The notes: generated by a model not told the origin, from the sequence alone. Shown: positions 6,638 through 16,534, numbered from the stretch's first letter. The stretch: DNA of 64,000 bases from Labrenzia sp. THAF82 (GCF_009363435.1 NZ_CP045354.1:4430501-4494500), one strand, 5' to 3'. A program made the numbers and translations.

Positions 6638-9265
6638 ATGTCAGAGCAGAACCAACAGAACGGGCAGGCAAAGGGGCAAGGCCTTTCTGAAGAAGAACTT
6701 CAAGAACTTGTTGCCGCCTCTGATTCCGGATCGAGAAACCCTGCCGGTGCGGTCGGTCTGCTTATAGCCGGCATTGCCCTGACATGGTCGTGCTTTCAGG
6801 TCCTGCTGGCCTCTCCGATCGTCTACAATGTTTTGCCTTCGGACTTGATCAACAACAGCCGTCAGTTTCACTTGGCGTTCTCAATGTTTCTGGCATTCAT
6901 GGCCTACCCGGCTCTGAAATCGAGCCCACGCCATCATGTACCTATTCAGGACTGGATCCTTGCCCTGTTTGGGGCCTTCATCGCGCTCTACGGCTTCTTC
7001 TTCTATGAGAAGATCGTCAACAACGGTGGCCTGGCTGATCATACCGACAAGTGGTTTGCGCTGGCCGGAATCATTGTCCTGTTCGAAGCCGCCAGGCGCG
7101 CGCTCGGCCCGGCAATGGCGATCGTGGCAACGATCTTCCTGCTCTACGTCTTCTTCGGTTCTTCACCCTGGGTGCCGGAAGTCATCCGCTGGAAGGGGGC
7201 ATCCCTTCAAAAGGCGATGAGCCACATGTGGATCACATCCGAAGGCGTATTCGGAATTGCGCTCGGCGTTTCCACAAAATTTGTATTCTTGTTCGTTCTG
7301 TTTGGTGCGCTGCTGGATAAGGCGGGCGCAGGCAACTACTTCATCAAGATGGCGTTCGGTGCGCTTGGTCACCTTAAAGGCGGCCCGGCAAAGGCTGCTG
7401 TCGTGGGCTCAGCGGCGACTGGCCTGATTTCAGGTTCGTCCATCGCCAACGTTGTCACTACAGGCACATTCACCATTCCTTTGATGAAGCGGGTCGGCTT
7501 TACCTCCGAACAGGCCGGTTCTGTCGAAGTCGCCTCTTCGGTCAACGGTCAGATCATGCCACCGGTTATGGGCGCTGCGGCCTTCCTGATGGTTGAATAT
7601 GTCGGCATTTCCTATGTTGAAGTGATCACCCACGCGTTCCTACCAGCTCTGATTTCCTATATCGCGCTGGTCTATATCGTGCATTTGGAAGCCGTGAAGC
7701 GAAACATGCCGACAATCGGTCACAAGGCCGTTTCGACGCTGCGCACTGTACTTGGCATGTTCTTTTTCTTCGCCGGATTTGCCGTACTTTGTTACGTCAT
7801 CCAGTTCCCGATCGGCTGGATCGTCGCACTCGTGCCTGCCGGTGCCAGCTGGATACTTGCAGCTCTGGTTTTCGTTGCCTATCTGGCACTTCTCAAGCTG
7901 GCAGCCAGCGTTGACGACCTTCATCCGGACGATCCGAATGCAAAGGAAATCACGCTTCCGGAGATCTCCGAGATCTACAAAGCCGGCCTCTACTATCTGC
8001 TGCCGATCATTGTGCTGGTCTACTTCCTGATGATCGAGCAGAAGTCGCCGGGGCTCTCTGCCTTCTGGGCCACAGCGCTGCTCTTCGTGATCCTGCTCAC
8101 GCAACGTCCGATCAAGGCAATTTTCCGCGGCGAAAATGAAATGGTCGAAGCGTTCAAGGAAGGGGTCAGCGACCTTGTCCACGGCATGATTGACGGTGCC
8201 CGTAACATGATCGGCATCGGCCTTGCCACGGCGACCGCTGGTGTGATCGTCGGCACTGTGACATTGACCGGCATCGGGCAGGTCATGGCTGATCTCGTCG
8301 AGTTCGTTTCCGGCGGCAATCTGGTCCTGATGCTGGTGTTTGTCGGCGTACTCTCGCTGGTGCTCGGCATGGGCCTTCCAACAACAGCAAACTACATTGT
8401 CGTGTCTTCGTTGATGGCTGGTGTCGTGGTCGAGCTTGGGGCTCAATCCGGCCTGATTGTGCCGTTGATTGCCGTGCACCTGTTCGTGTTCTATTTCGGA
8501 ATCATGGCGGACGTGACGCCACCCGTGGGGCTTGCCTCCTTCGCTGCGGCCGCGGTGTCGGGAGGCGACGCGATAAAGACGGGCTTCACCGCCTTCTTCT
8601 ATTCGCTGCGTACAGTCGCATTGCCATTCGTGTTCATCTTCAACACCGATCTTTTGTTGATCGATGTTGGCTGGATACAGGGCATAATCGTCTTCATTGT
8701 CGCCACCGTCGCGATCCTGGTGTTCACAGCCGGGACCATGGGACACTTCATTACGCGCAACAAAATCTACGAGAGCATTGCTCTGGTTCTGGTCGCGTTC
8801 GTTCTGTTCCGTCCGGACTTCTTCATGAACAGGATCCAGCCTCCGTTTGAGCAAGTTCCGCCAACCGAATTTGTTCAGGCTGTCGGAAATGCGCCTGCAG
8901 GCGAGGAAATCCGTGTAGAGGTCAGCGGTCCCGATTTCGATACTGGCCTGACGACGGCAACGACTCTTGTGTTGTCACCAGGAAGCGAGGATGGCGGCGA
9001 TGCGCGTCTGAGTGCGCTTGGCCTGACCGTTCTTGAAGAAGACGGCATTCTCAAGCTGGAAGAGCCTTTCCCGGGCACACCATTCTTCGAGGCCATGAGC
9101 AACTTTGACTTCTATGCCGATGAACCGGTTATCATCGATACAGCCCAGATCGAGGTCGCCCAATTGCCCAAGGAACTGATCTTCATTCCCGGCTTTGCAC
9201 TTCTGATACTGATTTATCTGGTTCAGCGCGCTCGTGCTGGCCGCCTGGAAGGAGCACCGGCATGA
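6638..9265 (+). CDS. TRAP transporter fused permease subunit (4TM-12TM) with C-terminal periplasmic domain
   Basis: This is the inner-membrane permease that pairs with the TAXI receptor: the small (DctQ-like) and large (DctM-like) subunits fused in one 875-residue polypeptide. ATG 6638 follows GGGGGAA; a frame extension to 6596 has no ribosome-binding site. The N-terminus is hydrophilic and Gln/Glu-rich, then about 16 or more hydrophobic segments follow, including GLISGSSIANVVTTGTF and GMGLPTTANYIVVSSL, the conserved DctM-type hairpin motifs. After residue about 750 comes a soluble stretch resembling the DUF3394 domain found on such fusions, then one last membrane segment. Its stop overlaps the UspA gene by 4 nt. 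Confidence 0.92.
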   Translation: MSEQNQQNGQAKGQGLSEEELQELVAASDSGSRNPAGAVGLLIAGIALTWSCFQVLLASPIVYNVLPSDLINNSRQFHLAFSMFLAFMAYPALKSSPRHHVPIQDWILALFGAFIALYGFFFYEKIVNNGGLADHTDKWFALAGIIVLFEAARRALGPAMAIVATIFLLYVFFGSSPWVPEVIRWKGASLQKAMSHMWITSEGVFGIALGVSTKFVFLFVLFGALLDKAGAGNYFIKMAFGALGHLKGGPAKAAVVGSAATGLISGSSIANVVTTGTFTIPLMKRVGFTSEQAGSVEVASSVNGQIMPPVMGAAAFLMVEYVGISYVEVITHAFLPALISYIALVYIVHLEAVKRNMPTIGHKAVSTLRTVLGMFFFFAGFAVLCYVIQFPIGWIVALVPAGASWILAALVFVAYLALLKLAASVDDLHPDDPNAKEITLPEISEIYKAGLYYLLPIIVLVYFLMIEQKSPGLSAFWATALLFVILLTQRPIKAIFRGENEMVEAFKEGVSDLVHGMIDGARNMIGIGLATATAGVIVGTVTLTGIGQVMADLVEFVSGGNLVLMLVFVGVLSLVLGMGLPTTANYIVVSSLMAGVVVELGAQSGLIVPLIAVHLFVFYFGIMADVTPPVGLASFAAAAVSGGDAIKTGFTAFFYSLRTVALPFVFIFNTDLLLIDVGWIQGIIVFIVATVAILVFTAGTMGHFITRNKIYESIALVLVAFVLFRPDFFMNRIQPPFEQVPPTEFVQAVGNAPAGEEIRVEVSGPDFDTGLTTATTLVLSPGSEDGGDARLSALGLTVLEEDGILKLEEPFPGTPFFEAMSNFDFYADEPVIIDTAQIEVAQLPKELIFIPGFALLILIYLVQRARAGRLEGAPA

Positions 9266-9696
9266 CCGTCAAATCCATTTTGTGCGCAATCGATGTCTCC
9301 CACCAGGACGACATGCAGGTTCTGGAAACCGCAGACAAACTCGCGCGCCTCGACGAAGCACAGCTTGATGTGATCACCGTTGTGCCGAACTTCGGTGTCA
9401 CCCTCGTCAGCTCCTATTTCGACGAGAATTTTCAAGGAGAGATGGTCTCCAAAACGCGTCAGGCATTGACTGACACGGTTGGAAGGGTACTCGGACCGGA
9501 GCGCAACAAGGATGTCAGGCATCTGGTTGCGGCCGGGTCCATCTACGAAGAAATCCTGGAAGCTGCGAGGCAGGCTGGTTCGGACCTTATTGTGATTGGA
9601 GCTCACAAACCGGACTTAAAAGAGTTCCTGCTTGGCCCGAACGCAGCTCGCGTTGTCCGGCACTCCAACTGCTCAGTTTATGTCGTGCGTGGCTAG
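9262..9696 (+). CDS. UspA-type universal stress protein linked to TRAP transporter
   Basis: A 144-residue single Usp domain. The nucleotide-binding loop near the C-terminus reads VIGAHKPDLKEFLLGPNA followed by ARVVRHSNCSVYVVR, the ATP-binding type of the family. It starts as ATGA over the permease stop, so the two proteins are made together. A TRAP-linked Usp protein, TeaD of Halomonas, modulates the TeaABC ectoine transporter, and the same role is likely here. The downstream LysR gene is convergent, and a long palindrome in its 3' end may terminate this operon. Confidence 0.9.
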   Translation: MTVKSILCAIDVSHQDDMQVLETADKLARLDEAQLDVITVVPNFGVTLVSSYFDENFQGEMVSKTRQALTDTVGRVLGPERNKDVRHLVAAGSIYEEILEAARQAGSDLIVIGAHKPDLKEFLLGPNAARVVRHSNCSVYVVRG

Positions 9697-9710
9697 TGCG
9701 GGCAGCATCA

Positions 9711-10598
9711 TCAATTTGACCCAAGCAATACCGACTTCAATCGCTCAGCCTCGAGGCTGAGCGATCGTGTTTCTGGCCAGGCCAGATAATAGCCTCTGCC
9801 GGTCGATAACGTGCCGCCATCCAGTGGCACAAGTTGGCCGGAACTCATTTCCTCCTGCAGAAGAGGAACGGTTCCGAGTGCTACCCCCTGCCCCTTCAAG
9901 GCCCTTCCGATGCTCTGGTTGTAGCTGGCGCAATGACGGGACGGCCAGTCCCTGAGTGTTTGACTGCCGGTTCCCTGCATCCAACCTTGCCAATCGATCC
10001 AGTTGGGAGCCAGTCTTGGATAACTGAGCAACGGAGGTCGATTGAGGCTTTTTGCATCGTCCAAGGCCTCAATAACTTGCGGAGTACCGACGGGAACCAC
10101 CACCTCCTGAAAGAGCAATTCGCACCTCCAACCTGGAAACCTGCCATCGCCATGGAGAACGACTAGATCGTGTTCGGGTCTCAAGAGATCGCCTATCTCG
10201 TCCGCCGTGATCAGGTTGAAGAGGCACGCTTCGTCGGAAAGCGCAAAATCTCTTAATTTCGGCTGAAGCCAGAAGGCCGCAAGCGTCGTTACAGAGGCGA
10301 TGCGCACCAGCGAGCGCTGCTCTGCCTTGATTGCCCTCAGGGCCTGATCCAGAAAATCCAGCGTGGCGCCTGTTTTCTCCGCAAGATAAAGCCCTGCATC
10401 GGTCGGCCACAACTTCCGGCCTTCCCTTTCAAACAGTCTTGCACCCAACCAGTCTTCAAGCTGACGGACGCGTTTGCTTACTGCAGCCTGCGTGACGAAA
10501 AGCTCCTCCGCAGCTTCAGTGAAATTGCGATGGCGCATTGCTGCTTCAAAAAACACCAACGTGTCCAGTGGCGGCAATGATTTTCGATAGCTTTGCAT
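9711..10598 (-). CDS. LysR-family transcriptional regulator
   Basis: The 295-residue protein has the standard LysR length. The N-terminal winged helix is clear (LDTLVFFEAAMRHRNFTEAA, then AVSKRVRQLEDWLGARLFER), and the C-terminal effector domain runs from about residue 95; the overall pattern is that of GcvA-type regulators. It is divergent from dddP with a 94-bp gap, the classic arrangement for a LysR regulator and its target. The gap holds the imperfect dyad AGGTGATATTACCT at about 10655-10668. The inducer is unknown; DMSP or acrylate would fit the context, as an inference. Confidence 0.9.
   Translation of the reverse strand: MQSYRKSLPPLDTLVFFEAAMRHRNFTEAAEELFVTQAAVSKRVRQLEDWLGARLFEREGRKLWPTDAGLYLAEKTGATLDFLDQALRAIKAEQRSLVRIASVTTLAAFWLQPKLRDFALSDEACLFNLITADEIGDLLRPEHDLVVLHGDGRFPGWRCELLFQEVVVPVGTPQVIEALDDAKSLNRPPLLSYPRLAPNWIDWQGWMQGTGSQTLRDWPSRHCASYNQSIGRALKGQGVALGTVPLLQEEMSSGQLVPLDGGTLSTGRGYYLAWPETRSLSLEAERLKSVLLGSN
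9740..9765. repeat. 26-bp perfect palindrome inside LysR 3' coding region
   Basis: Every base from 9740 to 9752 pairs with 9753-9765 (13-bp arms, no spacer, centred on CTC|GAG). It begins 44 nt past the stop of the convergent UspA gene and lies within the last 20 codons of the LysR gene. As RNA it would make a long hairpin in both directions, so a bidirectional terminator embedded in coding sequence is the simplest explanation. Confidence 0.6.
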
Positions 10599-10692
10599 TC
10601 CTAAAAGTTATCAACTAGCCTGAGTTTTTCCAGCATTTTCAACAAAATTTCTTCAGGTGATATTACCTAATGGATATTAGGGGACTTTCACT

Positions 10693-11979
10693 TTGGCAGA
10701 GTTGGATTGGCACGCAGAGCGCAGCGATTTACAAGGTCTCGCACAGCTCGATCGAACGTCGCTCAGTAGTGAGATCGATCTGGTTGCCGTTCGTACCTAT
10801 CGTCAGCAGCGGGTGCGGCAGAAAATGGCCGAATATGATATCGACGCCGTTATCTTGTCTGACCCGGTGAACATCCATTACGCAAGCGGTACACGGAATA
10901 TGCAAGTGTTTTCGATGCGCAATGCAGCGTCACGCTACCTGTTGCTGACCCAAAATCGCTCGATTCTGTTTGAATTCACGGGTTGCCTGCATCTCGGTGA
11001 AGGCTATGAGACCGTCGATGAGGTTCGCCCGGCAAAAACAGCCAGTTTTGTCGCGGCCGGTCCTCAGATTGCCGAGCGGGAAAAGTCCTGGGCATCGGAG
11101 ATGGCTGACATCATTCGAGAACTGGCAGGCATCAGAAACGCGACTGTCGGTTTGGAACGGCTGAACGCAGGCACTGCAATCGCACTTCGAGAGGCTGGGC
11201 TGACGGTGGTTGATGCACAGCAACCTGTCGAGATGGCCCGAGCAATCAAGTCGCCCGAAGAGATGAAATGCGTCATAGCTTCTCTGCGCGCGACGGAAGC
11301 TGGTGTCGGAAAGCTGCGCGAAGCCATTCGTCCAGGCCTGACCGAGGCAGAGCTGTGGTCGGTGCTCCACAAATCCATCATCGAACAAAATGGTGACTAT
11401 ATCGAAACGCGGCTGCTCAACGCCGGTTCACGCACCAATCCATGGTTCCAGGAAACTTCCACAAATGTGATCGGCGAAAACGAGCTGATCGCTTTGGATA
11501 CCGACGTTGTCGGTTGTCACGGATACTATTCGGATTTTTCGCGCACGTTTCACTCCGGCCCAGACCGTCCGTCCCGCCAACAGCAAGATCTTTACAAGGT
11601 CGCCTATGAGCAGGTGCATTACAACATGAGCATCTTGAGGCCCGGAATGACGTTTCGCGACTACGCGGATAGAGCCTGGAACATCCCCGCGAAATACTAT
11701 GCCAACCGTTACTACCTGTCTGCACATGGGTGCGGCATGACCGGTGAATACCCTTATCTCTATCATCACGGTGACTTTCCAGATGCCGGATATGATGGCC
11801 TCGTCGAACCAGGCATGACGCTTTGTGTTGAAAGCTTCATTGGCGAAGATGGCGGCGCTGAAGGTGTGAAGCTGGAACAACAGGTCCTGATAACAGAGAC
11901 CGGAACTGAGACACTTTCGCTGTTTCCGTTCGAATCCAGCCTTCTTGGAGACTGCCAGGCCGGCGCTGCATTGACCTGA
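10693..11979 (+). CDS. dddP: DMSP lyase DddP (M24 peptidase fold)
   Basis: DddP cleaves dimethylsulfoniopropionate to dimethyl sulfide and acrylate; it is a cytoplasmic metalloenzyme on the creatinase/aminopeptidase-P fold. This 428-residue protein carries the metal ligands I know from Roseovarius-group DddP (D295, D297, D307, H371, E406, E421) at identical spacing: D269, D271, D281, H345, E380 and E395 here, all shifted by 26. Local motifs are IALDTDVVGCHGYYSDFSRT, SAHGCGMTGE and EGVKLEQQVL. The start is TTG 10693 with AGGGGA 8 nt upstream; the next in-frame ATG would cut off the N-terminal domain. A divergent LysR gene is the likely regulator. Confidence 0.9.
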   Translation: MAELDWHAERSDLQGLAQLDRTSLSSEIDLVAVRTYRQQRVRQKMAEYDIDAVILSDPVNIHYASGTRNMQVFSMRNAASRYLLLTQNRSILFEFTGCLHLGEGYETVDEVRPAKTASFVAAGPQIAEREKSWASEMADIIRELAGIRNATVGLERLNAGTAIALREAGLTVVDAQQPVEMARAIKSPEEMKCVIASLRATEAGVGKLREAIRPGLTEAELWSVLHKSIIEQNGDYIETRLLNAGSRTNPWFQETSTNVIGENELIALDTDVVGCHGYYSDFSRTFHSGPDRPSRQQQDLYKVAYEQVHYNMSILRPGMTFRDYADRAWNIPAKYYANRYYLSAHGCGMTGEYPYLYHHGDFPDAGYDGLVEPGMTLCVESFIGEDGGAEGVKLEQQVLITETGTETLSLFPFESSLLGDCQAGAALT

Positions 11980-12158
11980 GCCGGCCCTTCCAAGCTCCGT
12001 CTCTCACACTTCTTTGCAGAATGATTTCCTGTTGCCCTCTAGGCAATTCCGACAAGACACCCTATTTGATCGTAAGATTGCGATGGTTTCCGTTTTCAGT
12101 CGGAACCCCGAAGATCTGAGCACACAACAGTCAATTCCGTTCCGGAGGCCATTTTCAC

Positions 12159-13031
12159 ATGAGCGACTCTTCCGAATACACGCCGCCAAAAGTCTGGACC
12201 TGGGAGCAACCCAGTGGCGGCCAATTCGCCAACATCAATCGACCGATTTCGGGCGCCACACAGGAAAAAGACCTTCCCGTCGGCAAACATCCCTTGCAAC
12301 TGTATTCGCTTGCCACTCCGAACGGTGTGAAAGTGACAGTCATGCTGGAGGAGTTGCTTGAACTCGGACACAAGGGTGCGGAGTACGACGCCTGGCTCGT
12401 TCGCATCAATGAAGGTGACCAGTTCACCAGCGGATTTGTCGGCGCCAACCCGAATTCCAAAATACCCGCCCTCATGGATCACAGCACGCAGACGCCGACC
12501 CGCGTTTTTGAATCGGGTTCGATATTGGTCTATCTCGCTGAAAAGTTTGATGCGTTCCTGCCAAAAGATCCTGCCGCGCGCACGGAGACCATGAACTGGC
12601 TCTTCTGGCAGATGGGATCAGCTCCCTATGTCGGCGGTGGCTTTGGTCACTTTTATGCCTACGCTCCGGAAAAGTTCCAGTACCCGATCGACCGCTTTAC
12701 CATGGAAACCAAGCGGCAGCTCGATGTACTCGACAAGGCTCTCGCTGAAAGGCCGTATATTGCAGGCGATGACTATTCAATCGCCGATATAGCCATTTTC
12801 CCCTGGTATGGCGGCCTGGTACTTGGACGGCTCTATGATGCTGCGGAGTTCCTTGCGGTCGACGAATACAAACATGTGAAAGCCTGGGCAGAGAAGATCG
12901 ATGCGCGTCCTGCCGTCGCGCGCGGACGCCGGATCAATCGTGTTTGGGGCGAGGAAACGGAACAGGTCCCGGAACGCCATGATGCATCCGATCTTGACCT
13001 CAAACCGGCTGCCGAAGCGGCAGCGGAGTAA
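12159..13031 (+). CDS. yghU: YghU-type glutathione S-transferase / disulfide-bond oxidoreductase
   Basis: The 290-residue protein follows the YghU/YfcG nu-class pattern. A long N-terminal lead (PPKVWTWEQPSGGQFANINR) precedes the thioredoxin-like domain, where LYSLATPNGVKVTVMLEELL replaces the usual catalytic Tyr/Ser segment. NPNSKIPAL and ESGSILVYLAEKF bind glutathione, and the all-helical C-terminal domain contains DYSIADIAIFPWYGG. Members bind two glutathiones and reduce disulfides or organic peroxides. ATG 12159 follows CCGGAGG. The gene stands alone between dddP and pntA, with a strong hairpin after its stop. A link to NADPH from the next operon is functional speculation only. Confidence 0.92.
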   Translation: MSDSSEYTPPKVWTWEQPSGGQFANINRPISGATQEKDLPVGKHPLQLYSLATPNGVKVTVMLEELLELGHKGAEYDAWLVRINEGDQFTSGFVGANPNSKIPALMDHSTQTPTRVFESGSILVYLAEKFDAFLPKDPAARTETMNWLFWQMGSAPYVGGGFGHFYAYAPEKFQYPIDRFTMETKRQLDVLDKALAERPYIAGDDYSIADIAIFPWYGGLVLGRLYDAAEFLAVDEYKHVKAWAEKIDARPAVARGRRINRVWGEETEQVPERHDASDLDLKPAAEAAAE

Positions 13032-13040
13032 GCATCTGAG

Positions 13041-13075
13041 TTCACCGCGTCCCCTGAAAATGGGGTCGCGGTGAA
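13041..13075 (+). terminator. Hairpin after yghU
   Basis: TTCACCGCG then CCCC (13041-13054) pairs with GGGG then CGCGGTGAA (13062-13075), interrupted by one T-T mismatch, with a 7-nt loop. It lies 9 nt after the stop codon. It has no U run, so it is a terminator or mRNA-end hairpin of the type common in alphaproteobacteria. Confidence 0.6.
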
Positions 13076-13424
13076 AAATGTCATACTCATTGCCCTGTAA
13101 TGAGCCCGACGGCACATAGATTGCGCAGCGCAAAAAAATACTAATCAACTCGAAATTCTTAGTAATTCGGCAAAGGAATTGCGTTGTCGGCAACGACGAT
13201 TTCTCAATTCCCCGCCTGCGCCGCTCGATAAAGTTTAGCACCTTTCATAAAGCTGCGCGGATTTACCGCCCAATTCTAAGGCAATCGCACCTTGTCATAA
13301 GTAGTTTTTTTGTTTCTATATGCGCTGCACACATGCATGCCTGCGGTGCATCGACATCCACAATGTCTGATCGCGTGGGCAACCTTACGATTGGCCTCTC
13401 CCGGTCACCATCTTGGAGCGACAT
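13076..13424 (+). promoter_or_regulatory. pntAB leader with candidate promoter
   Basis: This 349-bp stretch holds no gene I can support. TTGTCA (13292-13297) and CTATAT (13316-13321), 18 bp apart, make a plausible sigma-70-like promoter, with a T-rich spacer, leaving a 5' untranslated region of about 95 nt before pntA. The upstream half is unremarkable AT-richer sequence. Confidence 0.35.
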
Positions 13425-15008
13425 ATGTCAGAAGCGCTGATAATCGGCACACCGAAGGAAACCTTCCCCGGGGAGGCCCGTGTGGCCATGACCCCGGAAT
13501 CGGCAAAGCAACTCCAGAAACTCGGCTATTCTTGCGTGATCCAGAGTGGCGCAGGCAAAGCGGCAGGGTTTTCGGACGAAGCTTACAAGGACGCCGGTGT
13601 CGAGGTTATCAAAACCGCACCAAGCCTCTGGAAACGATCCGATATCGTCTCCAAAGTCCGCCAGCCGGATGACAAGGAGCTCGGCTACCTCACCAAAGGT
13701 AAAACCCTGATTTCCTTTTTCAATCCCGGCGGCAACGAAGCCGGGATGGAAGCCGCCAAGGACAAGGGTGCCAATGTTATTGCCATGGAAATGGTGCCCC
13801 GCATTTCCCGTGCCCAGAAAATGGACGCACTCAGCTCCATGGCGAATATCGCCGGATACAGAGCCGTTATTGAAGCCGGCAACAATTTCGGCCGCTTCTT
13901 CACCGGGCAGATCACAGCGGCAGGTAAAGTTCCTCCCGCAAAGGTTCTTGTTGTCGGCGCCGGTGTGGCTGGTCTTGCTGCGATCGGCACCTCGACCTCT
14001 CTTGGCGCGGTAACTTATGCCTTTGACGTTCGCCCGGAAGTCGCCGAGCAAGTTGAATCCATGGGTGCTGAGTTCGTCTACCTGGATTTTGAGGAAGAAC
14101 AGCAGGATGGTGCTGCGACCGGAGGCTATGCCAGTGTCTCGTCACCGGAGTTTCGGGAAGCACAGCTTGCCAAGTTCCGCGAACTTGCTCCCGATATGGA
14201 CATCGTCATCACCACAGCGCTGATTCCGAACCGGGATGCGCCGAAACTCTGGCTAGAAGACATGGTCAAGGCCATGAAACCGGGCTCGGTGATTATCGAC
14301 CTTGCCGCAGAACGCGGCGGCAATGTCGAAGGCACCGTCAAGGACGAAAAAGTCGTTACAGACAACGGTGTTACCATTGTCGGTTACACGGACTTCCCGT
14401 CACGGATGGCCTCCCAATCGTCGACGCTATATGCCACCAACATTCGTCATATGATGACCGATCTGACACCGGAAAAAGACGGTCAGATTGCCCATAATAT
14501 GGAAGATGACGTCATCCGCGGCGCCACAGTTACCTATGAAGGTGAAATTACCTTCCCGCCGCCGCCGCCCAAGGTTCAGGCAATTGCGGCGAAATCGAAG
14601 GAAAAGCCGAAGGAACTGACACCGGAAGAAAAACGCCAGCAGGAAGCTGCAGCATTCAAGGCGCAGACGAAGCAGCAGGTCACGTTGCTCGCAGTTGGCG
14701 GTCTGGCACTGCTTTTGGTCGGTCTCGTGGCACCGGCAAGTTTCATGCAGCACTTCATCGTCTTCGTGCTTTCGGTCTTTGTCGGGTTCCAGGTCATCTG
14801 GAATGTCAGCCATTCGTTGCACACACCGCTCATGGCGGTGACGAACGCGATTTCCTCGATCATCATTCTCGGAGCCCTGATGCAAATCGGGTCCGGATCC
14901 TTCCTGGTTATCCTGCTTGCCGGCGTCTCCATCTTCATGGCGGGGATCAACATTTTCGGCGGTTTCCTAGTCACCCGGCGCATGCTCGCCATGTTCCAGA
15001 AATCTTAA
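13425..15008 (+). CDS. pntA: NAD(P) transhydrogenase subunit alpha
   Basis: PntA with PntB forms the proton-translocating transhydrogenase, which makes NADPH from NADH at the cost of the proton gradient. The 527-residue protein has the NAD-binding domain I ([17 protein letters not shown] at the start, [17 protein letters not shown] at about 180-197 as the Rossmann loop), a Lys/Glu/Ala-rich linker with a PPPPP run at about residues 380-384, and four membrane helices at the C-terminus. This matches the E. coli arrangement. The start is ATG 13425 with GGAG 6 nt upstream; a TTG four codons earlier overlaps the ribosome-binding site. pntB follows after 12 bp. Confidence 0.95.
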   Translation: MSEALIIGTPKETFPGEARVAMTPESAKQLQKLGYSCVIQSGAGKAAGFSDEAYKDAGVEVIKTAPSLWKRSDIVSKVRQPDDKELGYLTKGKTLISFFNPGGNEAGMEAAKDKGANVIAMEMVPRISRAQKMDALSSMANIAGYRAVIEAGNNFGRFFTGQITAAGKVPPAKVLVVGAGVAGLAAIGTSTSLGAVTYAFDVRPEVAEQVESMGAEFVYLDFEEEQQDGAATGGYASVSSPEFREAQLAKFRELAPDMDIVITTALIPNRDAPKLWLEDMVKAMKPGSVIIDLAAERGGNVEGTVKDEKVVTDNGVTIVGYTDFPSRMASQSSTLYATNIRHMMTDLTPEKDGQIAHNMEDDVIRGATVTYEGEITFPPPPPKVQAIAAKSKEKPKELTPEEKRQQEAAAFKAQTKQQVTLLAVGGLALLLVGLVAPASFMQHFIVFVLSVFVGFQVIWNVSHSLHTPLMAVTNAISSIIILGALMQIGSGSFLVILLAGVSIFMAGINIFGGFLVTRRMLAMFQKS

Positions 15009-15020
15009 GGAGGCCGAACG

Positions 15021-16454
15021 ATGGAATTCGGTTTTACGACTGCCGTCTATGTTGTTGCGGCTGTTCTTTTCATTCTGTCTCTTGGCGGTCTTTCGGGTGA
15101 AGAAAGCGCAAAGCGTGCGGTTTGGTATGGCATTGCCGGTATGGCACTGGCCGTGGTGGCGACACTGATTGGCCCAGGCTCCGGCCTTTGGCTTCTGTCT
15201 GTTGCTCTGATCGCCGCAGGCGGCATCATCGGCTACTACGTCGCTCAGCGCGTCCAGATGACTGAGATGCCTCAGCTTGTTGCAGCAATGCACTCGCTGG
15301 TGGGTCTTGCAGCCGTCTTTGTCGGCTTCAACGCCTATATCGAACTCGTGCGCGTCAACGGCATGAGCGAAGAAGAACGCCATGCGCTGGAAGGCTTTGC
15401 CGCGATCCTCGCGCACAAAACGCCGATTGAACAGTCAATCCTGCGCGTTGAGGTTTTCCTGGGTGTCTTCATCGGTGCGGTGACCTTCACAGGTTCAGTC
15501 ATTGCCTTCGGTAAGCTGGCAGGAAAAGTCACATCGAAAGCTGAAAAACTTCCCGGCGGCCATATGCTGAATGCGAGCGCGGCTGCTCTCAGCTTCATTC
15601 TGCTCATCCTGTTCCTGAACGGTGCCGGCATCTGGACGCTAATCCTGATGACTTTGCTTGCATTCTTCATCGGATATCACCTCATCATGGGCATCGGCGG
15701 TGCCGATATGCCGGTGGTGGTGTCGATGCTGAACTCCTATTCAGGCTGGGCAGCTGCCGCCATCGGCTTCTCACTCGGCAACGATCTGCTGATCGTCGTT
15801 GGCGCTCTTGTGGGCTCCTCCGGCGCGATCCTTTCCTACATCATGTGCAAGGCAATGAACCGCTCTTTCATCTCCGTGATCCTTGGCGGCTTCGGCAACA
15901 CGACCGGTCCTGCCATGGAAGTCGAAGGCGAGCAGATCGCCATCGATTCCGACGGTGTTGTTGCAGCGCTCGACGATGCCGACAGCGTCATCATCGTCCC
16001 GGGCTACGGCATGGCGGTTGCCCAGGCACAGCAGTCGGTCAGCGAGTTGACCAAACGGCTGCGTGGCAAAGGCAAAGACGTTCGATTTGCAATCCACCCG
16101 GTTGCCGGCCGCCTTCCCGGCCACATGAACGTACTCCTGGCAGAAGCCAAGGTACCTTATGACATTGTGCTGGAAATGGACGAAATAAACGAAGACTTCC
16201 CATCGACGGACGTGGTCATCGTTATCGGGTCCAACGATATCGTCAATCCGGCGGCACAGGACGATCCGAACTCACCAATCGCAGGCATGCCGGTGCTGGA
16301 AGTCTGGAAAGCCAAACAGGTCTTCGTTTCCAAACGCGGCCAGGGCACCGGATATTCCGGCATCGAAAACCCGCTTTTCTTCAAAGACAATACGCGGATG
16401 TATTACGGCGATGCGAAGGCCAGCCTCGACAAGCTGCTGACGCAGATCGGTTAA
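15021..16454 (+). CDS. pntB: NAD(P) transhydrogenase subunit beta
   Basis: PntB carries the remaining proton-channel helices and the NADP(H)-binding domain III. The 477-residue protein has about nine hydrophobic segments up to residue about 280, then the soluble domain with [14 protein letters not shown] (NADP-binding loop), [20 protein letters not shown] and the [10 protein letters not shown] segment near the end, all typical of PntB. AAGGAGG lies 7 nt before ATG 15021. It is the last gene of the pntAB pair; a GC-rich hairpin follows 16 nt after the stop. Confidence 0.95.
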   Translation: MEFGFTTAVYVVAAVLFILSLGGLSGEESAKRAVWYGIAGMALAVVATLIGPGSGLWLLSVALIAAGGIIGYYVAQRVQMTEMPQLVAAMHSLVGLAAVFVGFNAYIELVRVNGMSEEERHALEGFAAILAHKTPIEQSILRVEVFLGVFIGAVTFTGSVIAFGKLAGKVTSKAEKLPGGHMLNASAAALSFILLILFLNGAGIWTLILMTLLAFFIGYHLIMGIGGADMPVVVSMLNSYSGWAAAAIGFSLGNDLLIVVGALVGSSGAILSYIMCKAMNRSFISVILGGFGNTTGPAMEVEGEQIAIDSDGVVAALDDADSVIIVPGYGMAVAQAQQSVSELTKRLRGKGKDVRFAIHPVAGRLPGHMNVLLAEAKVPYDIVLEMDEINEDFPSTDVVIVIGSNDIVNPAAQDDPNSPIAGMPVLEVWKAKQVFVSKRGQGTGYSGIENPLFFKDNTRMYYGDAKASLDKLLTQIG

Positions 16455-16470
16455 GATCATCAAGACAGAC

Positions 16471-16493
16471 AACCCCGGCCGCGGGCCGGGGTT
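16471..16493. terminator. Bidirectional terminator after pntB
   Basis: A perfect 10-bp stem, AACCCCGGCC (16471-16480) and GGCCGGGGTT (16484-16493), with a GCG loop, lies between pntB and the convergent secreted-protein gene. The tail GATCGTTTC is only weakly T-rich. Confidence 0.7.
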
Positions 16494-16534
16494 GATCGTT
16501 TCAAGGCTACGAAAGTGAGCTGTAGCCAGGCGTT

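Noticed and set aside
7640..8854. Long minus-strand open frame of 404 codons
   Set aside because: It lies wholly within the TRAP permease gene, is rich in His/Asp/Glu/Gln with no domain, and is the complement of the membrane-helix codons.
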